Source of the DNA: a virus
IMG/VR virus record: IMGVR_UViG_3300008117_000076
Location: 32,740-96,739 of that record
DNA length: 64,000 nucleotides
Reading direction: 5' to 3' (one strand)
Shown here: in pieces, positions 54,241 to 63,802 of the stretch
Layout: the number at the start of each line of letters is the position of its first letter
How positions within the stretch are numbered: the stretch's first letter is position 1
The notes under the pieces: model-generated
The model's database searches: none
What the model was told of the DNA's origin: nothing
What the model saw: the letters and a program-made list of their open reading frames with translations, nothing else
Translations under genes and position numbers: made by a program

Positions 54241-56079
54241 ATGGCATTTACTAATCTAGAAAAACGGTATAATCAGACAGTCAATAAATTATATAAAGGC
54301 GCAACCACTAAATTCGAAAATGGAAAACCGAGTACCGGTAGAAATGACGACCCTCTTGTAGTTCGTCGCGTCGGTGATGGATATTTTGGTGGAGCAAGTA
54401 GAGCATTGGGACGCGCTCTACCAGTAACTAGTGCATTACAAGATGTAAAACGATTGACACTTTTTACATTTAGTGTTCGTGGAGTAACGTTTTTATTGAA
54501 ACAGCAATTACTTCAAACTGGAAACACATTTGAGCAAACACGATTAATTAATCCTGTATTTGCTATTGGCAACGCCGTACCATTTCTGCATTTACGACGA
54601 CACCTACGGCCATTAAACACTTTATTAAAAAAAACAGATACATCTTACTCAAACGTAAGAAAATTAGGACAGCTGCAAAAATCAACATATGATAGTTTTA
54701 CAAAAAATGCAACTGGTGGTATAAAAGGACTACTGAAAAAAATAGCAGGACCAATTACCAGTACTATTTCTGCCTTCACTGCGAAGAAAAACGTTGGTGA
54801 CGATTTTGGATATGATGCAGATGGTTGGAAAAAAACTAGACCGGAATTAGGAACAAAAGATAGTGATTACATATTATCTTTTGTTAACCCGACAGTCAGA
54901 TTCAAATACGGCGGTGTATTAAATCCAGAAAACGAAACGTTTGTATTTTCGAATACGATTAGATATGGTGCAATACCTAATGGTGCTGGTAGGTGGGATG
55001 GATTATACAAAACGTATTTTTATATATCAAACGGATCATCAGATTGGTCATACAAGATATTCGATTCCGACTACACTAACGGTTCTTACACACGACCTGA
55101 CCGTGGAGGTACTGCCGGAGGTGTTCCAAATGATGATGGTGTTAGCATAGGGGCCGATGTGTCCAGAACTGCATTGGTGTCCGACGTTGTAGAGGAATAT
55201 GGACTGTTGGCGCTTTATAACAAAGAAGATATGCAAGCTAAGCAACAGCTCATAGATAATCAGCAAAAGTTTATCGATGCAGAAAATGCTTGGATAAGTG
55301 AAATTACAAAAAATAACGAAGAATCAATACCATTCTTGAAATACTTTGAGGGTGATGTAGAATCTATTACGGGTGATAAGCAGTTTGAAGATAGTGGAAT
55401 GACTTCTCAAAATGCAAAATATATTGCAATAAACAGAACAACTCCGAATAAAAGAATTTCTTATATCAAAGACCCATCAAATGAAACGGGTTCAAGTGCA
55501 GCAAACATACTACGACCATACAGAAATATTAATAATGATTTTGATGATGCAATCACAATAGCAATAGCTATGGGTAATGATGACCCGATAAAATTCAGAG
55601 CGTTCATAAAAGACCTACAACAATCTGCATCACCTGAATACAAAAATTATCAATATATCGGTAGAACTGAAAAGTTTATCAGTTATGTTACTGTGCAAAG
55701 AGAAATTAGTTTTAAACTCGGTGTGTTGGCGTTTTCTAAAGACGAGTTAGACGTTGTGTGGAAACGTATTAATTATTTAACGGGATTGGTCTATCCTTAT
55801 GGAATTAATAAGGGTATTCTTCAACCAAATATTATTCGATTGACGATCGGTAATATGTATGTAAACCAGCCGGGATATTTAACTTCACTGTCTACTAATT
55901 TCAATGAGATAACAGAATCGTGGGATATAGATAGAGGAGTTCCAATGGGAGCACAGGTTGATATGAAGTTCGTATTGATAGAAAAGAAATCACGTATTGC
56001 AAGTTCACCGTTCTATGGTATTACAGAACAAATGTCTGGTTCAGTTGGTCCATTTGAACAGACAATCACAACGAGATAA
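54241..56079 (+). CDS. baseplate tube-cap/initiator-like protein (gp48/gp54 region)
   Basis: The 612-residue protein lies directly after the tape measure gene, where T4 has its tube-initiating baseplate genes. The C-terminal 150 residues follow a pattern common in marine and other myophage baseplate proteins: YIGRTEKFISYVTVQREISF, VVWKRINYLTGLVYPYG and NQPGYLTSLSTNFNE. The N-terminal 200 residues include a repeated basic, hydrophobic helix region. The middle has Asp/Asn-rich segments. Assignment to gp48 or gp54 is not possible by eye. Confidence 0.6.
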   Translation: MAFTNLEKRYNQTVNKLYKGATTKFENGKPSTGRNDDPLVVRRVGDGYFGGASRALGRALPVTSALQDVKRLTLFTFSVRGVTFLLKQQLLQTGNTFEQTRLINPVFAIGNAVPFLHLRRHLRPLNTLLKKTDTSYSNVRKLGQLQKSTYDSFTKNATGGIKGLLKKIAGPITSTISAFTAKKNVGDDFGYDADGWKKTRPELGTKDSDYILSFVNPTVRFKYGGVLNPENETFVFSNTIRYGAIPNGAGRWDGLYKTYFYISNGSSDWSYKIFDSDYTNGSYTRPDRGGTAGGVPNDDGVSIGADVSRTALVSDVVEEYGLLALYNKEDMQAKQQLIDNQQKFIDAENAWISEITKNNEESIPFLKYFEGDVESITGDKQFEDSGMTSQNAKYIAINRTTPNKRISYIKDPSNETGSSAANILRPYRNINNDFDDAITIAIAMGNDDPIKFRAFIKDLQQSASPEYKNYQYIGRTEKFISYVTVQREISFKLGVLAFSKDELDVVWKRINYLTGLVYPYGINKGILQPNIIRLTIGNMYVNQPGYLTSLSTNFNEITESWDIDRGVPMGAQVDMKFVLIEKKSRIASSPFYGITEQMSGSVGPFEQTITTR

Positions 56080-56082
56080 CAT

Positions 56083-56346
56083 ATGCCGAAGTATATAAAT
56101 CCAATACTTATTGACAGAGACGATAATGAAAAACGTCATTATACGTCTGCGATACCAGACGCATACGATTCTTCTGATACTGATTTTAAATACGTTGCTC
56201 GTATGGGTGACAGATGGGATTCAATCGCGTATAGATTTTTGGGATCTCCTAAATATTGGTACATTATAGCACGAGCTAACGGTGGTGCAAATGGGTCAAT
56301 ATTCATACAGCCAGGACAGCAAATAATAATACCACAACAGTTATAA
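56083..56346 (+). CDS. 53: baseplate wedge protein gp53-like with LysM-like fold
   Basis: The 87-residue protein has the motif RMGDRWDSIAYRFLGSPKYW, then IIARANGG and IQPGQQIIIPQQL. This is the LysM-like arrangement (start, D-S-I-A, Y-W-x-I-A-x-A-N, P-G-x-x-I-x-I-P) of the gp53 wedge family. In T4, gp53 joins wedges during baseplate formation. It sits between the tube-cap and hub genes with 3-base gaps. Confidence 0.75.
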   Translation: MPKYINPILIDRDDNEKRHYTSAIPDAYDSSDTDFKYVARMGDRWDSIAYRFLGSPKYWYIIARANGGANGSIFIQPGQQIIIPQQL

Positions 56347-56349
56347 TAT

Positions 56350-59300
56350 ATGCCAGAGTCTAAACACAATTTCGGTTCATTTGACTATAAAATCACGAAT
56401 CCAGAAATACGAAAAATCCTAAAGGCACGAAGTGTGTTGGATAACACAATTCAAGTAGCAATGCCATTCGTCAAAGCAACCACCACTATTCAAATACCAG
56501 AATATTTGGGAGCGGGTAATATTGGATTCACAATTGGATTACACGCTATTAATTCAGACGTTAGAGCAGAAGATATGTTATCTAACGCTGGAGGAACAGC
56601 GCCGTATGTAGGATACACATATACTGGTGATGGTACGAATCAAAAAATATATGCACAATATCCTGCCGATAATCTTTTAGCTAAATTTTTTGAAGATAAC
56701 ATTCAATTAGCCACCTCTGCCGAAGGTAAAGACTTTTTAAGAATACCACCGCCTGGTATAACCAAAATGACAATCGGTAGAAATAAGAATGGATTATTAG
56801 CAAGCGGACAGTTAGAAATTTCAGTACCATCGTTGGCTCAACTTGAAATATTGCATAGAACTTTTTTCATACCGGGTGTTGGTATGGTATTGGAGTGGGG
56901 GCAACAGTTTGCGGCAGAACTATCACCGTCGTTTGGAGAACGTGGTGATATTTCGGAACATTTATTTCCTTGGTACGACAGAGGTAGATTAACTTCGTTG
57001 TTAGATAGACTAGCGAAACGTGAAGTTGGCTTAGAAGAAATTTTAAATTGTTATGTGTATCCGACTCAAGGACAGTATATGTGGATGTTTGGTAGAGTAG
57101 CAAACTTTTCTACTAAAGCAAACTCTGATGGTTCATTCGACTGTTCTGTAAAAATAGTAGGTCCGTCTGAAGATGCGTGGGCATATTCTACTAAACAAAC
57201 TGTTGTTCCACCAAAAGACAATTCCGGACAAATTTGTGCGGAAGGAGCTAATAGTGTCGAGTCGTTCTTTACTAAAACAGTCGGAGGCGGCCTTAATTTA
57301 AAGTCACTACTAGACGGTGTATATAAAGGAGAGTTATTACCAGAATGGAAAGACCATGTGGAATATTTTCAGAATGGTAATAAAAAGGAAGGGGAGCCTG
57401 GCGCAGATACGCAAAAACCAAACACATCAGAAAAAAGTTTTGCGGAATCCGATGATGCATATTTTATGACATGGCGATTCTTTGTTAATGTAGTAATTAA
57501 TCATCCAGAACATGGTGTTAAAGCGATATTCGAAAAAGCAGGACTTCCTGAAAGTACAAAACAAAAAATAGCATTGATACGACCATATTTGGATGGACCA
57601 GCACGTTCTTCTGCTCCAACTGCAATTAATTCGCCTGGAGGAGAAAATATTGATGATCCTTTAGAAAATTATATTGGTTTTAATCAATTCTTACGTTCGG
57701 TTGACCCCGGTACAATGATTGTTGTCAATGAGGCAGCCGCAGTATTAGCTTCACAAGACAATAGCCCCAACCGTGCGGACCCAGAAGTTCGTAAATTATT
57801 AAACGAAACAGATAAATCTAAAGAATTTGCTAAGATAGGTAAGTTGGAAACGTCAACTAATGCAGCAGGAGACACGGCTCCAGCTAACTCTAGAGACAGA
57901 GCATTCTTAAGTACAGGTGTCTGGCTTAATCACAAAGCTGTTGCGGAAAGTATGGCAGGCGCAGATACGGTTTTAAGAGGTGTTGCTACGTTATTAGACC
58001 GTATGAACAGTGCAACCCGTGGATTCTGGGCACTTACACTAGACGTAGCGGAACCACAGACGTATACATGTCCAACAGTAGGAACCTCCACAGATTTTGG
58101 AACAGCTAAATATGAATATACGATTATTGACGCTAACTACCGACCAAACTCGGTTGCGGCAGTAGAAAGATTAAAAAACAATATTCATATTTTTAACAAG
58201 TACATAAGAAAAATTCCACGCGACGGTGGTGGTGTAGAATTAGTTGGGTCAGAATTAACAGATTGTACTGTAGACTTAGCATTACCGAAAAGATTATTCT
58301 CCCAAATTGCTACAATGGGATTGGTACAACCTAAAGATTTACAAGCAGCAGGTGGAGAAGTACAAGCTAATACAGATACCAACTGTAGTACAGCATTAAT
58401 TTCGGATGCAAATGATTCTTTGAGAGAAATGTTTGCTATTACTACGTTGTCACCTAGTGCAAACGGTGGGCAAGGTCCAGATTTAACTATCAAGCCAATC
58501 ATACCATCACCAACTGGAACGTGTGGACAAAATAATACACAAGTGACGGCTCAAGCGGCTGGTATCGGTAACCAGCCGGGACCAGCAAATGCAAGTTCCG
58601 CCGGTCAACCGCCAGCTAATAACGCAAATGCCGCAGAGAAAGCTGCAGCACAGTCAACTGTGGAAAGTGAAGAATGTAAGAAATGCCAACAATGTAATCC
58701 AACATCAACACCATCCGCCGCAGGTGTGGTTTCAATTCCAGGTAGTACACAAGAATTTGTGGTGTACGATAGTGTTCAAGGACCGTTTAATGTGCCAATT
58801 TCGTACACCAACAGAAGTACGAGATTAGCTGCAGCATCTCAACTGTATGACGCAGGATTCCGTAATGGTAGAATGCCCGCGAGTGCTATGGTAACTATTA
58901 ATAAATATGCGGCATGTGGTAGCGCAAAAACATTTCCAGAAGCAGCAGATGCGCTTATTAGAATGTTGGATGCGGCGTGGGCCGCTGGGCATAAAATAAA
59001 ATATTGTGAAGGATACCGGCCGATCGGTGTACAAATAAATTGTATAAAAGACAAAGGATGGACCGGTGGACCTGCTCATGTAAGATCCCCAACACAATTA
59101 AAATCTAGAAGAACGGGAAATTATATTGGATTGTGTGCACAACCTGGTACTTCAAATCACGGTTGGGCATTGGCATTTGACTTAAGTACCGAGGGAGGTG
59201 GTTCTATTTCAAACGGTAGTCCTGCCCACAATTGGTTAAAGGCAAACGCATCTAATTATCAATTCACACAAGACCCAGCGGAGGCGTGGCATTGGGAATT

Positions 59301-59892
59301 TAACGGTAGAGTTACATTCTCGGGCACCCCACCAACAAATCCAGCTGCTGCGCCCACGACTCCCACGCCACCAGCACAAAAACCAGCAATTTGTAATGAC
59401 CCCAATACAGCTGCAGGTTCTGAAACATGTGCAAAATGCAATAGAGCTCAGGCACAATTGCAACAAATTCAAACCCAAGAAACTACAACGGCCGCCGCCG
59501 CGGCCGTAAAAGAAGGAATTATGAGAGAGTTTCCTGGATTAGAAGATATCTTCCGTTACGTCGAAGTATTCCCAGAACTTATGTTAGCTAATATTCGTTG
59601 TGACGCAAATGGAGATAAATCTAATGCGTTTGGATCTTCACCGGGAACATTGTCACTTACCGCTGATTTAAGAATGCCTGGTGTTAATGGAATGCGTATT
59701 GGAGAATTATTCTGGGTTGATCGTATTCCTGCGTTTTACAAAGCGTTTGGAGCATTTCAGATTATGAGTATTGAAGATACAATAGATATTAATGGTTGGC
59801 AAACTGGAATACATGCTCAATTTAATTATTTAGGCACCAAGTGGAAGGAAGCAATTGTCGCATTACTTGACAGAGATATGGTACGAGATTAA
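56350..59892 (+). CDS. baseplate hub protein with embedded M15/VanY-type peptidase
   Basis: The 1180-residue protein starts with about 300 residues of hub-like beta-domain (LEISVPSLAQLEILHRTFF; YVYPTQGQYMWMFGRV). Near residue 775 lies a Cys-pair linker (CKKCQQC). Residues 815-985 form a VanY/M15 peptidase: YCEGYRPIGVQ, TSNHGWALAFDLS giving zinc ligands His and Asp, and EAWHWEF with the third His. A Pro/Ala linker and a second Cys pair follow. The last 120 residues return to hub-like sequence (GMRIGELFWVDRIPAFY). The peptidase would cut peptidoglycan cross-bridges during infection, a role T4 gives to gp5 lysozyme. Confidence 0.72.
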   Translation: MPESKHNFGSFDYKITNPEIRKILKARSVLDNTIQVAMPFVKATTTIQIPEYLGAGNIGFTIGLHAINSDVRAEDMLSNAGGTAPYVGYTYTGDGTNQKIYAQYPADNLLAKFFEDNIQLATSAEGKDFLRIPPPGITKMTIGRNKNGLLASGQLEISVPSLAQLEILHRTFFIPGVGMVLEWGQQFAAELSPSFGERGDISEHLFPWYDRGRLTSLLDRLAKREVGLEEILNCYVYPTQGQYMWMFGRVANFSTKANSDGSFDCSVKIVGPSEDAWAYSTKQTVVPPKDNSGQICAEGANSVESFFTKTVGGGLNLKSLLDGVYKGELLPEWKDHVEYFQNGNKKEGEPGADTQKPNTSEKSFAESDDAYFMTWRFFVNVVINHPEHGVKAIFEKAGLPESTKQKIALIRPYLDGPARSSAPTAINSPGGENIDDPLENYIGFNQFLRSVDPGTMIVVNEAAAVLASQDNSPNRADPEVRKLLNETDKSKEFAKIGKLETSTNAAGDTAPANSRDRAFLSTGVWLNHKAVAESMAGADTVLRGVATLLDRMNSATRGFWALTLDVAEPQTYTCPTVGTSTDFGTAKYEYTIIDANYRPNSVAAVERLKNNIHIFNKYIRKIPRDGGGVELVGSELTDCTVDLALPKRLFSQIATMGLVQPKDLQAAGGEVQANTDTNCSTALISDANDSLREMFAITTLSPSANGGQGPDLTIKPIIPSPTGTCGQNNTQVTAQAAGIGNQPGPANASSAGQPPANNANAAEKAAAQSTVESEECKKCQQCNPTSTPSAAGVVSIPGSTQEFVVYDSVQGPFNVPISYTNRSTRLAAASQLYDAGFRNGRMPASAMVTINKYAACGSAKTFPEAADALIRMLDAAWAAGHKIKYCEGYRPIGVQINCIKDKGWTGGPAHVRSPTQLKSRRTGNYIGLCAQPGTSNHGWALAFDLSTEGGGSISNGSPAHNWLKANASNYQFTQDPAEAWHWEFNGRVTFSGTPPTNPAAAPTTPTPPAQKPAICNDPNTAAGSETCAKCNRAQAQLQQIQTQETTTAAAAAVKEGIMREFPGLEDIFRYVEVFPELMLANIRCDANGDKSNAFGSSPGTLSLTADLRMPGVNGMRIGELFWVDRIPAFYKAFGAFQIMSIEDTIDINGWQTGIHAQFNYLGTKWKEAIVALLDRDMVRD

Positions 59893-59895
59893 TAT

Positions 59896-60300
59896 ATGTC
59901 TGACATTAATTTGATAAACAAGATATACCCAAAAGATAAGAAAAACATATTAGAACAGTTTGAAAAAAGTCCTGTAGTGACTCCTCCCATAGTCACATTA
60001 CAAGACGTAGAAAATAAATATCTTAAACGATATTTTGTAAGACCGAGTAATCATATTGATTATGTATCGGAAATTGATGAACGCCAATATTCTGATTTTA
60101 AAACTAATCCACGATTTATAACAGCAATGGTAAAGTGGAGAATTGTCGGTAAAAAAGATAATACTATATTATCTAACGGGGTAACTTCTATGGGAGTACG
60201 GGATACTAACAAAGAGTCGGTTCGTAAAGCTGACTTGACATTTGGTGGTATCCACAAGTATATTACAGACTATACGGAGTATTGGCAGTCCGAGGGATAA
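59896..60300 (+). CDS. hypothetical protein, likely virion-associated
   Basis: The 134-residue protein has a central block YLKRYFVRPSNHIDYVSEID, then YSDFKTNPRFITAMVKWRIVG, which looks conserved and beta-rich. No enzyme motif is visible. It follows the hub gene by three bases and directly precedes the polymerase-like gene with no gap. A structural baseplate role is suggested only by position. Confidence 0.5.
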   Translation: MSDINLINKIYPKDKKNILEQFEKSPVVTPPIVTLQDVENKYLKRYFVRPSNHIDYVSEIDERQYSDFKTNPRFITAMVKWRIVGKKDNTILSNGVTSMGVRDTNKESVRKADLTFGGIHKYITDYTEYWQSEG

Positions 60301-61575
60301 ATGGTTATTAATCATAAACAACAGTATGATGAATTGGTTGAACGAATGAATCGGGAAATGCATTTATGCACCCCGATTTTTCGTGATATCCATAAACATC
60401 CTGCGTCTAATCCGACGTTATGCATTGGGTATACATTTTTTAATGGCGACTTTTATACATTATCTATTACACATCAAGATGCACCAATATTCGATGTACC
60501 TAAAAATACATTTCTTACACTCCACACAGATCGTATAAATACTTTAGGTTATGTAGCAAATATGTCTTTTCCAGAGATTGAAGATGTATTTTCTTGGTAT
60601 GTAAAAGAAACGCATATGATGTTTCAGAATACAAAGGATGTGAATAAAATAGTTCCTATTACAGTCTGGTCTAGTGTAATTAGAAAATATCATAACACTA
60701 TATTACATAAACTAAATGGTGCAGATGATATAGCTGGTATGGAAAATACATTTATTAAAATTGCTGTATCGGTTTTACGAAAAATTGAATCGGCTGGTTT
60801 GGCTGTAGATGAAAAGCTATTGATTTCACATTTTGGTGATAAGGTAAGTCGGTTGATTACAGATGGGTTGGTATACTCACAATATCATCCATATACTATG
60901 ACCGGTAGACCTAGTAACAGATTTGGAAAAATTAATTTTGCCGCGTTAAACAAAACGGATGGCAGTCGTGCAGCGTTTATAAGTAGATTCGCTGGTGGAA
61001 ATCTAGTGCAGATGGATTTTGAAGCATATCACTTAAGATTGATTGGACATTATATGAATATCGATATGCCAATCGAACCAATTCACACGTATTTGGCGAA
61101 GCAGTATTATCAAAAAGACTTTCTCACAAAAGAAGAATATGAGGAAGGTAAACAAATCACGTTTAGTATCCTCTATGGTGCTGATGTAGAAACTGACATT
61201 CCACTACTAAAAAGTATTAAGGAACTGTCACGCCGTATTTATTCAGATTATCAAGAAAGAGGATTTGTTGCACCAATCAGTAAAAGACGAATTCACGTTC
61301 AAGACCAAGATGTTTCCGAACATAAGTTGTTTAATTATTTTGTCCAATGTTATGAATTTGAAAAAACAATTCCTAAACTAAAAAGTGTTTTGGAATATCT
61401 TGAAGATAAGAAATCTAAATTGATTCTTTACACTTATGATGCAATTCTGTTAGATTGCCATCCTGACGAGATAAGTACAATAAAACACGATATTCGGGAG
61501 ATACTACAACAAGAAAACTTCCCAGTAAGATTGTATTCAGGAATCAATTATGATGTTCTAAAAGAGGAACTTTGA
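60301..61575 (+). CDS. divergent family A DNA polymerase, polymerase domain only
   Basis: The 424-residue protein keeps the family A motifs in altered form. TGRPSNRFG corresponds to the T-x-R/RPN region. LVQMDFEAYHLRLIGHY is motif A, with the first catalytic Asp. KQITFSILYGAD is motif B (K-x6-Y-G). ILYTYDAILLD replaces the usual H-D-E of motif C with Y-D-A, keeping the second Asp. No 3'-5' exonuclease signature is visible in the first 150 residues. T4-like phages normally replicate with a family B enzyme, so this protein may be an accessory or repair polymerase. It starts right after the previous stop. Confidence 0.7.
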   Translation: MVINHKQQYDELVERMNREMHLCTPIFRDIHKHPASNPTLCIGYTFFNGDFYTLSITHQDAPIFDVPKNTFLTLHTDRINTLGYVANMSFPEIEDVFSWYVKETHMMFQNTKDVNKIVPITVWSSVIRKYHNTILHKLNGADDIAGMENTFIKIAVSVLRKIESAGLAVDEKLLISHFGDKVSRLITDGLVYSQYHPYTMTGRPSNRFGKINFAALNKTDGSRAAFISRFAGGNLVQMDFEAYHLRLIGHYMNIDMPIEPIHTYLAKQYYQKDFLTKEEYEEGKQITFSILYGADVETDIPLLKSIKELSRRIYSDYQERGFVAPISKRRIHVQDQDVSEHKLFNYFVQCYEFEKTIPKLKSVLEYLEDKKSKLILYTYDAILLDCHPDEISTIKHDIREILQQENFPVRLYSGINYDVLKEEL

Positions 61576-61626
61576 CATATCTAAATTATATTTATTGGAA
61601 GTATTTCTCTTTCAATAGGTATAGAT

Positions 61627-62028
61627 ATGGAAGAACAAACCCAACTACTGTGTACGTTTACAACGGTAGACGGATTGGAAAAGACAATAGACGACATAAA
61701 AGCTACATATAAATTAATGTTTAATAAAGTCTATTTGTTGGAAAACGTTGAAGATGCTTCACAACTCATTCTAACGTATAACGTTGCAAAGAGTGATAGC
61801 TTGAAGTTAACACCACCACCGTCAACAATTTCAGTACACAGAAAAAAGCACACAAATACAATTTATACTATAAACGCAATCAACAAATTGATAGAACAAA
61901 AAAATGGTGGCGTTTTAGATACATCGTACAAAATTGATTGGACCGAGTTAAAAAATATGGTGTTAGTAACAGCTTACGGAAAACTTAAGGCTATTAATAC
62001 AAAATTATCTAAAATTATTGACTGTTAA
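61627..62028 (+). CDS. conserved hypothetical protein (133 aa)
   Basis: The protein has a helical N terminus (KTIDDIKATYKLMFNKVYLL) and the block TISVHRKKHTNTIYTINAIN, followed by NGGVLDTSYKIDWTELKNMV. I recall similar blocks in T4-like phages, but I cannot name the product. A TATTTATT sequence (61589-61596), one base off the late motif, lies 31 bases upstream. Function is unknown. Confidence 0.55.
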   Translation: MEEQTQLLCTFTTVDGLEKTIDDIKATYKLMFNKVYLLENVEDASQLILTYNVAKSDSLKLTPPPSTISVHRKKHTNTIYTINAINKLIEQKNGGVLDTSYKIDWTELKNMVLVTAYGKLKAINTKLSKIIDC

Positions 62029-62033
62029 AACAT

Positions 62034-62858
62034 ATGAACACACCATCACATCTTGGGGAATGTATTGTAGCCGCATCTACAATCGGTTCTAATGTCATTA
62101 TAGCAAAGAATCGTGATAGATCATACAACCCACAAGTTGAAATTGTTCGACGATTGGTGGATAATACCGAGGTGTGTTTATTTCATGATATGACAACTGG
62201 ATGGGTTGAAGGTATGAATGAACACGGTATTGGTATTTTAAATACCGCATTGATGGTAGGATTTGACGAAAAAGAAAAACAATTAGTTAAAAAGTCTGGA
62301 CAAAAATCCCAAGACGCTCCACGCGTTATGGCTGCGTTAGGTCACAAAGATTTAAAAGGAGCCATAAAGTCTGCGGCTGGATTTGACGGTGGCATCAAGG
62401 GACACACGATTGTAGCAAACGCTCGACAAGGAGCGGTCATAGAAAATACGTCAAGACATGCGGTGAGCATCAAACCATTGAATATGGAAGATATTACTGT
62501 TCGTACCAATCACGGGCACTTATATACCGACGCAGGATATACAGAAGGTATAAAATATTTATCTTCAAAGATTCGTAAGATAAGTGCAGAAAAACAGTTA
62601 TCAGCAGTTAATGATTATCACGATATAGCGCGTGCTCTTCGACAACCGTTCTACCCAAAAAATTCTATGTTAAATATGGCACGTGATACAGCGGAAATGA
62701 GTACCACAAGCCAAATCGTATTAAATTTGAATACTAATGAAATGTTAGTATATTTATTTCGTAGTAAGATTGAAGAATTTCACGGTCTTAATAATCAATT
62801 ACCAGAAGGCCGACAATCAAAAATTAAAGTAAGAGTATTTTGGATAAATAATCGCTAA
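62034..62858 (+). CDS. Ntn-hydrolase-like (choloylglycine hydrolase/C45 type) protein
   Basis: The 274-residue protein has C10 near the N terminus followed by IVAASTIGSNVIIAKNRDRS. This matches the nucleophile Cys and the K-N-x-D segment of Ntn amidohydrolases such as conjugated bile acid hydrolase or acyl-transferases. GWVEGMNEHGIGILNTAL and TVRTNHGHLYT are the next conserved blocks (N-E-x-G; T-N-H). A nine-residue leader before Cys would have to be removed to free the nucleophile. The substrate, an amide or acyl group, is unknown. Confidence 0.6.
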   Translation: MNTPSHLGECIVAASTIGSNVIIAKNRDRSYNPQVEIVRRLVDNTEVCLFHDMTTGWVEGMNEHGIGILNTALMVGFDEKEKQLVKKSGQKSQDAPRVMAALGHKDLKGAIKSAAGFDGGIKGHTIVANARQGAVIENTSRHAVSIKPLNMEDITVRTNHGHLYTDAGYTEGIKYLSSKIRKISAEKQLSAVNDYHDIARALRQPFYPKNSMLNMARDTAEMSTTSQIVLNLNTNEMLVYLFRSKIEEFHGLNNQLPEGRQSKIKVRVFWINNR

Positions 62859-62864
62859 ACACAC

Positions 62865-62904
62865 TTGACATATAAGCAGGGCCCTATTAATATTATTGAT
62901 AGGG
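62865..62904 (+). promoter_or_regulatory. TTGACA-17-TAATAT promoter with inverted repeat around -10
   Basis: A perfect TTGACA (62865-62870) is 17 bases from TAATAT (62888-62893). CCCTAT (62882-62887) and ATAGGG (62899-62904) form an inverted repeat flanking the -10. It drives the gp32 gene. The ten bases ACACTTGACA also begin the next promoter at 63731. Confidence 0.7.
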
Positions 62905-62946
62905 AGTTGTAAACTCACTAAACACTAAACATTAAGGAGAAGTAAA

Positions 62947-63729
62947 ATGAGTCTAAACATTGCCGCACTAAAAGCTAAACTTAACCAGTTTAATCGCCAG
63001 GGTGAACGTTCAGAAGCACTTTGGAAGCCGACCGAAGGTAAGACGGTCGTTCGTATTGTTCCGTGGAAGGAAAACAAGGAAAATCCTTTTGCTGAACTGT
63101 ATTTTCATTATCTAGGTAACAAGACCTATCTTTCCCCGACCTCGTATGGTAATCGCGATCCGATTATGGAATTCGCTGAGGAGATTGCGTCGGGAGGTAC
63201 TAAAGACGATTACGCACAGGCTCGTCCTTTCCGTCCGAAGCTCCGTACCTTTGTTCCCATCGTCGTTCGTGGTGAGGAAGAGAAGGGTGTTCGATTTATG
63301 TCATTCGGTAAGACGGTTTATCAGGAACTTCTTTCTATCATCGCTGACCCCGATTACGGCGACATCACAGACGTAAAGAATGGTCGTGATATTGTGGTTG
63401 AGTATATCCCACAGGAGAAGTCCGACACGAACTTCGCCAAGACGATGGTTCGTCCAAAGCCGAACCAGACTCCGCTTTCGGATTCCGCTGACAAGATCAA
63501 GGGATGCCTTGAGAATCAGCCCGACCTTCGTGCAATCTTTAAGGAACCCACTTATGAGGAGCTTAAGGTCGCTCTCGAGCGTTATCTTGACCCTGATAGT
63601 AAGGCAACGGTATCGGCGCCTGTCGCTAAGGACGAACCAAAGTCCGTGACAGCAACAAAGTCTGCGACTACGCAGAAGTCAACGTCAGTCAAAGATATGA
63701 TTGACGAATTCGACGAAGTATTTAACTAA
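62947..63729 (+). CDS. 32: single-strand DNA binding protein gp32-like
   Basis: The 260-residue protein has the gp32 N-terminal basic start (ALKAKLNQFNRQG), the core block LWKPTEGKTVVRIVPWKEN, ELYFHYLGNKTYLSPTSYG and a C-terminal acidic tail after a Lys/Thr/Ser linker (VKDMIDEFDEVFN). The LKAKL-like start in T4 gp32 gives cooperative binding. A strong AAGGAG site precedes ATG 62947. Codons differ from neighbours (more CGT, CCG, AAG, GAG), as expected for a very highly expressed gene. Confidence 0.88.
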   Translation: MSLNIAALKAKLNQFNRQGERSEALWKPTEGKTVVRIVPWKENKENPFAELYFHYLGNKTYLSPTSYGNRDPIMEFAEEIASGGTKDDYAQARPFRPKLRTFVPIVVRGEEEKGVRFMSFGKTVYQELLSIIADPDYGDITDVKNGRDIVVEYIPQEKSDTNFAKTMVRPKPNQTPLSDSADKIKGCLENQPDLRAIFKEPTYEELKVALERYLDPDSKATVSAPVAKDEPKSVTATKSATTQKSTSVKDMIDEFDEVFN

Positions 63730-63734
63730 TACAC

Positions 63735-63775
63735 TTGACAACGCAGGTGGTACCCTACTATATTTGTGGGGTACC
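63735..63775 (+). promoter_or_regulatory. TTGACA-18-TATATT promoter with inverted repeat
   Basis: TTGACA at 63735-63740 and TATATT at 63759-63764 are 18 bases apart. GGTACCC (63749-63755) and GGGTACC (63769-63775) form a 7-bp inverted repeat with the -10 in the loop. This copies the design of the gp32 promoter with a different stem sequence. It drives uvsX and may also fold as a hairpin ending gp32 mRNA. Confidence 0.65.
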
Positions 63776-63802
63776 CTTGCGTTTTCACATTTGAGGACAT
63801 AT

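Noticed and set aside
61572-61577. TTGACA upstream of the gene at 61627 as a promoter
   Set aside because: No acceptable -10 lies at 16-18 bases; TATATT is only 9 bases away.
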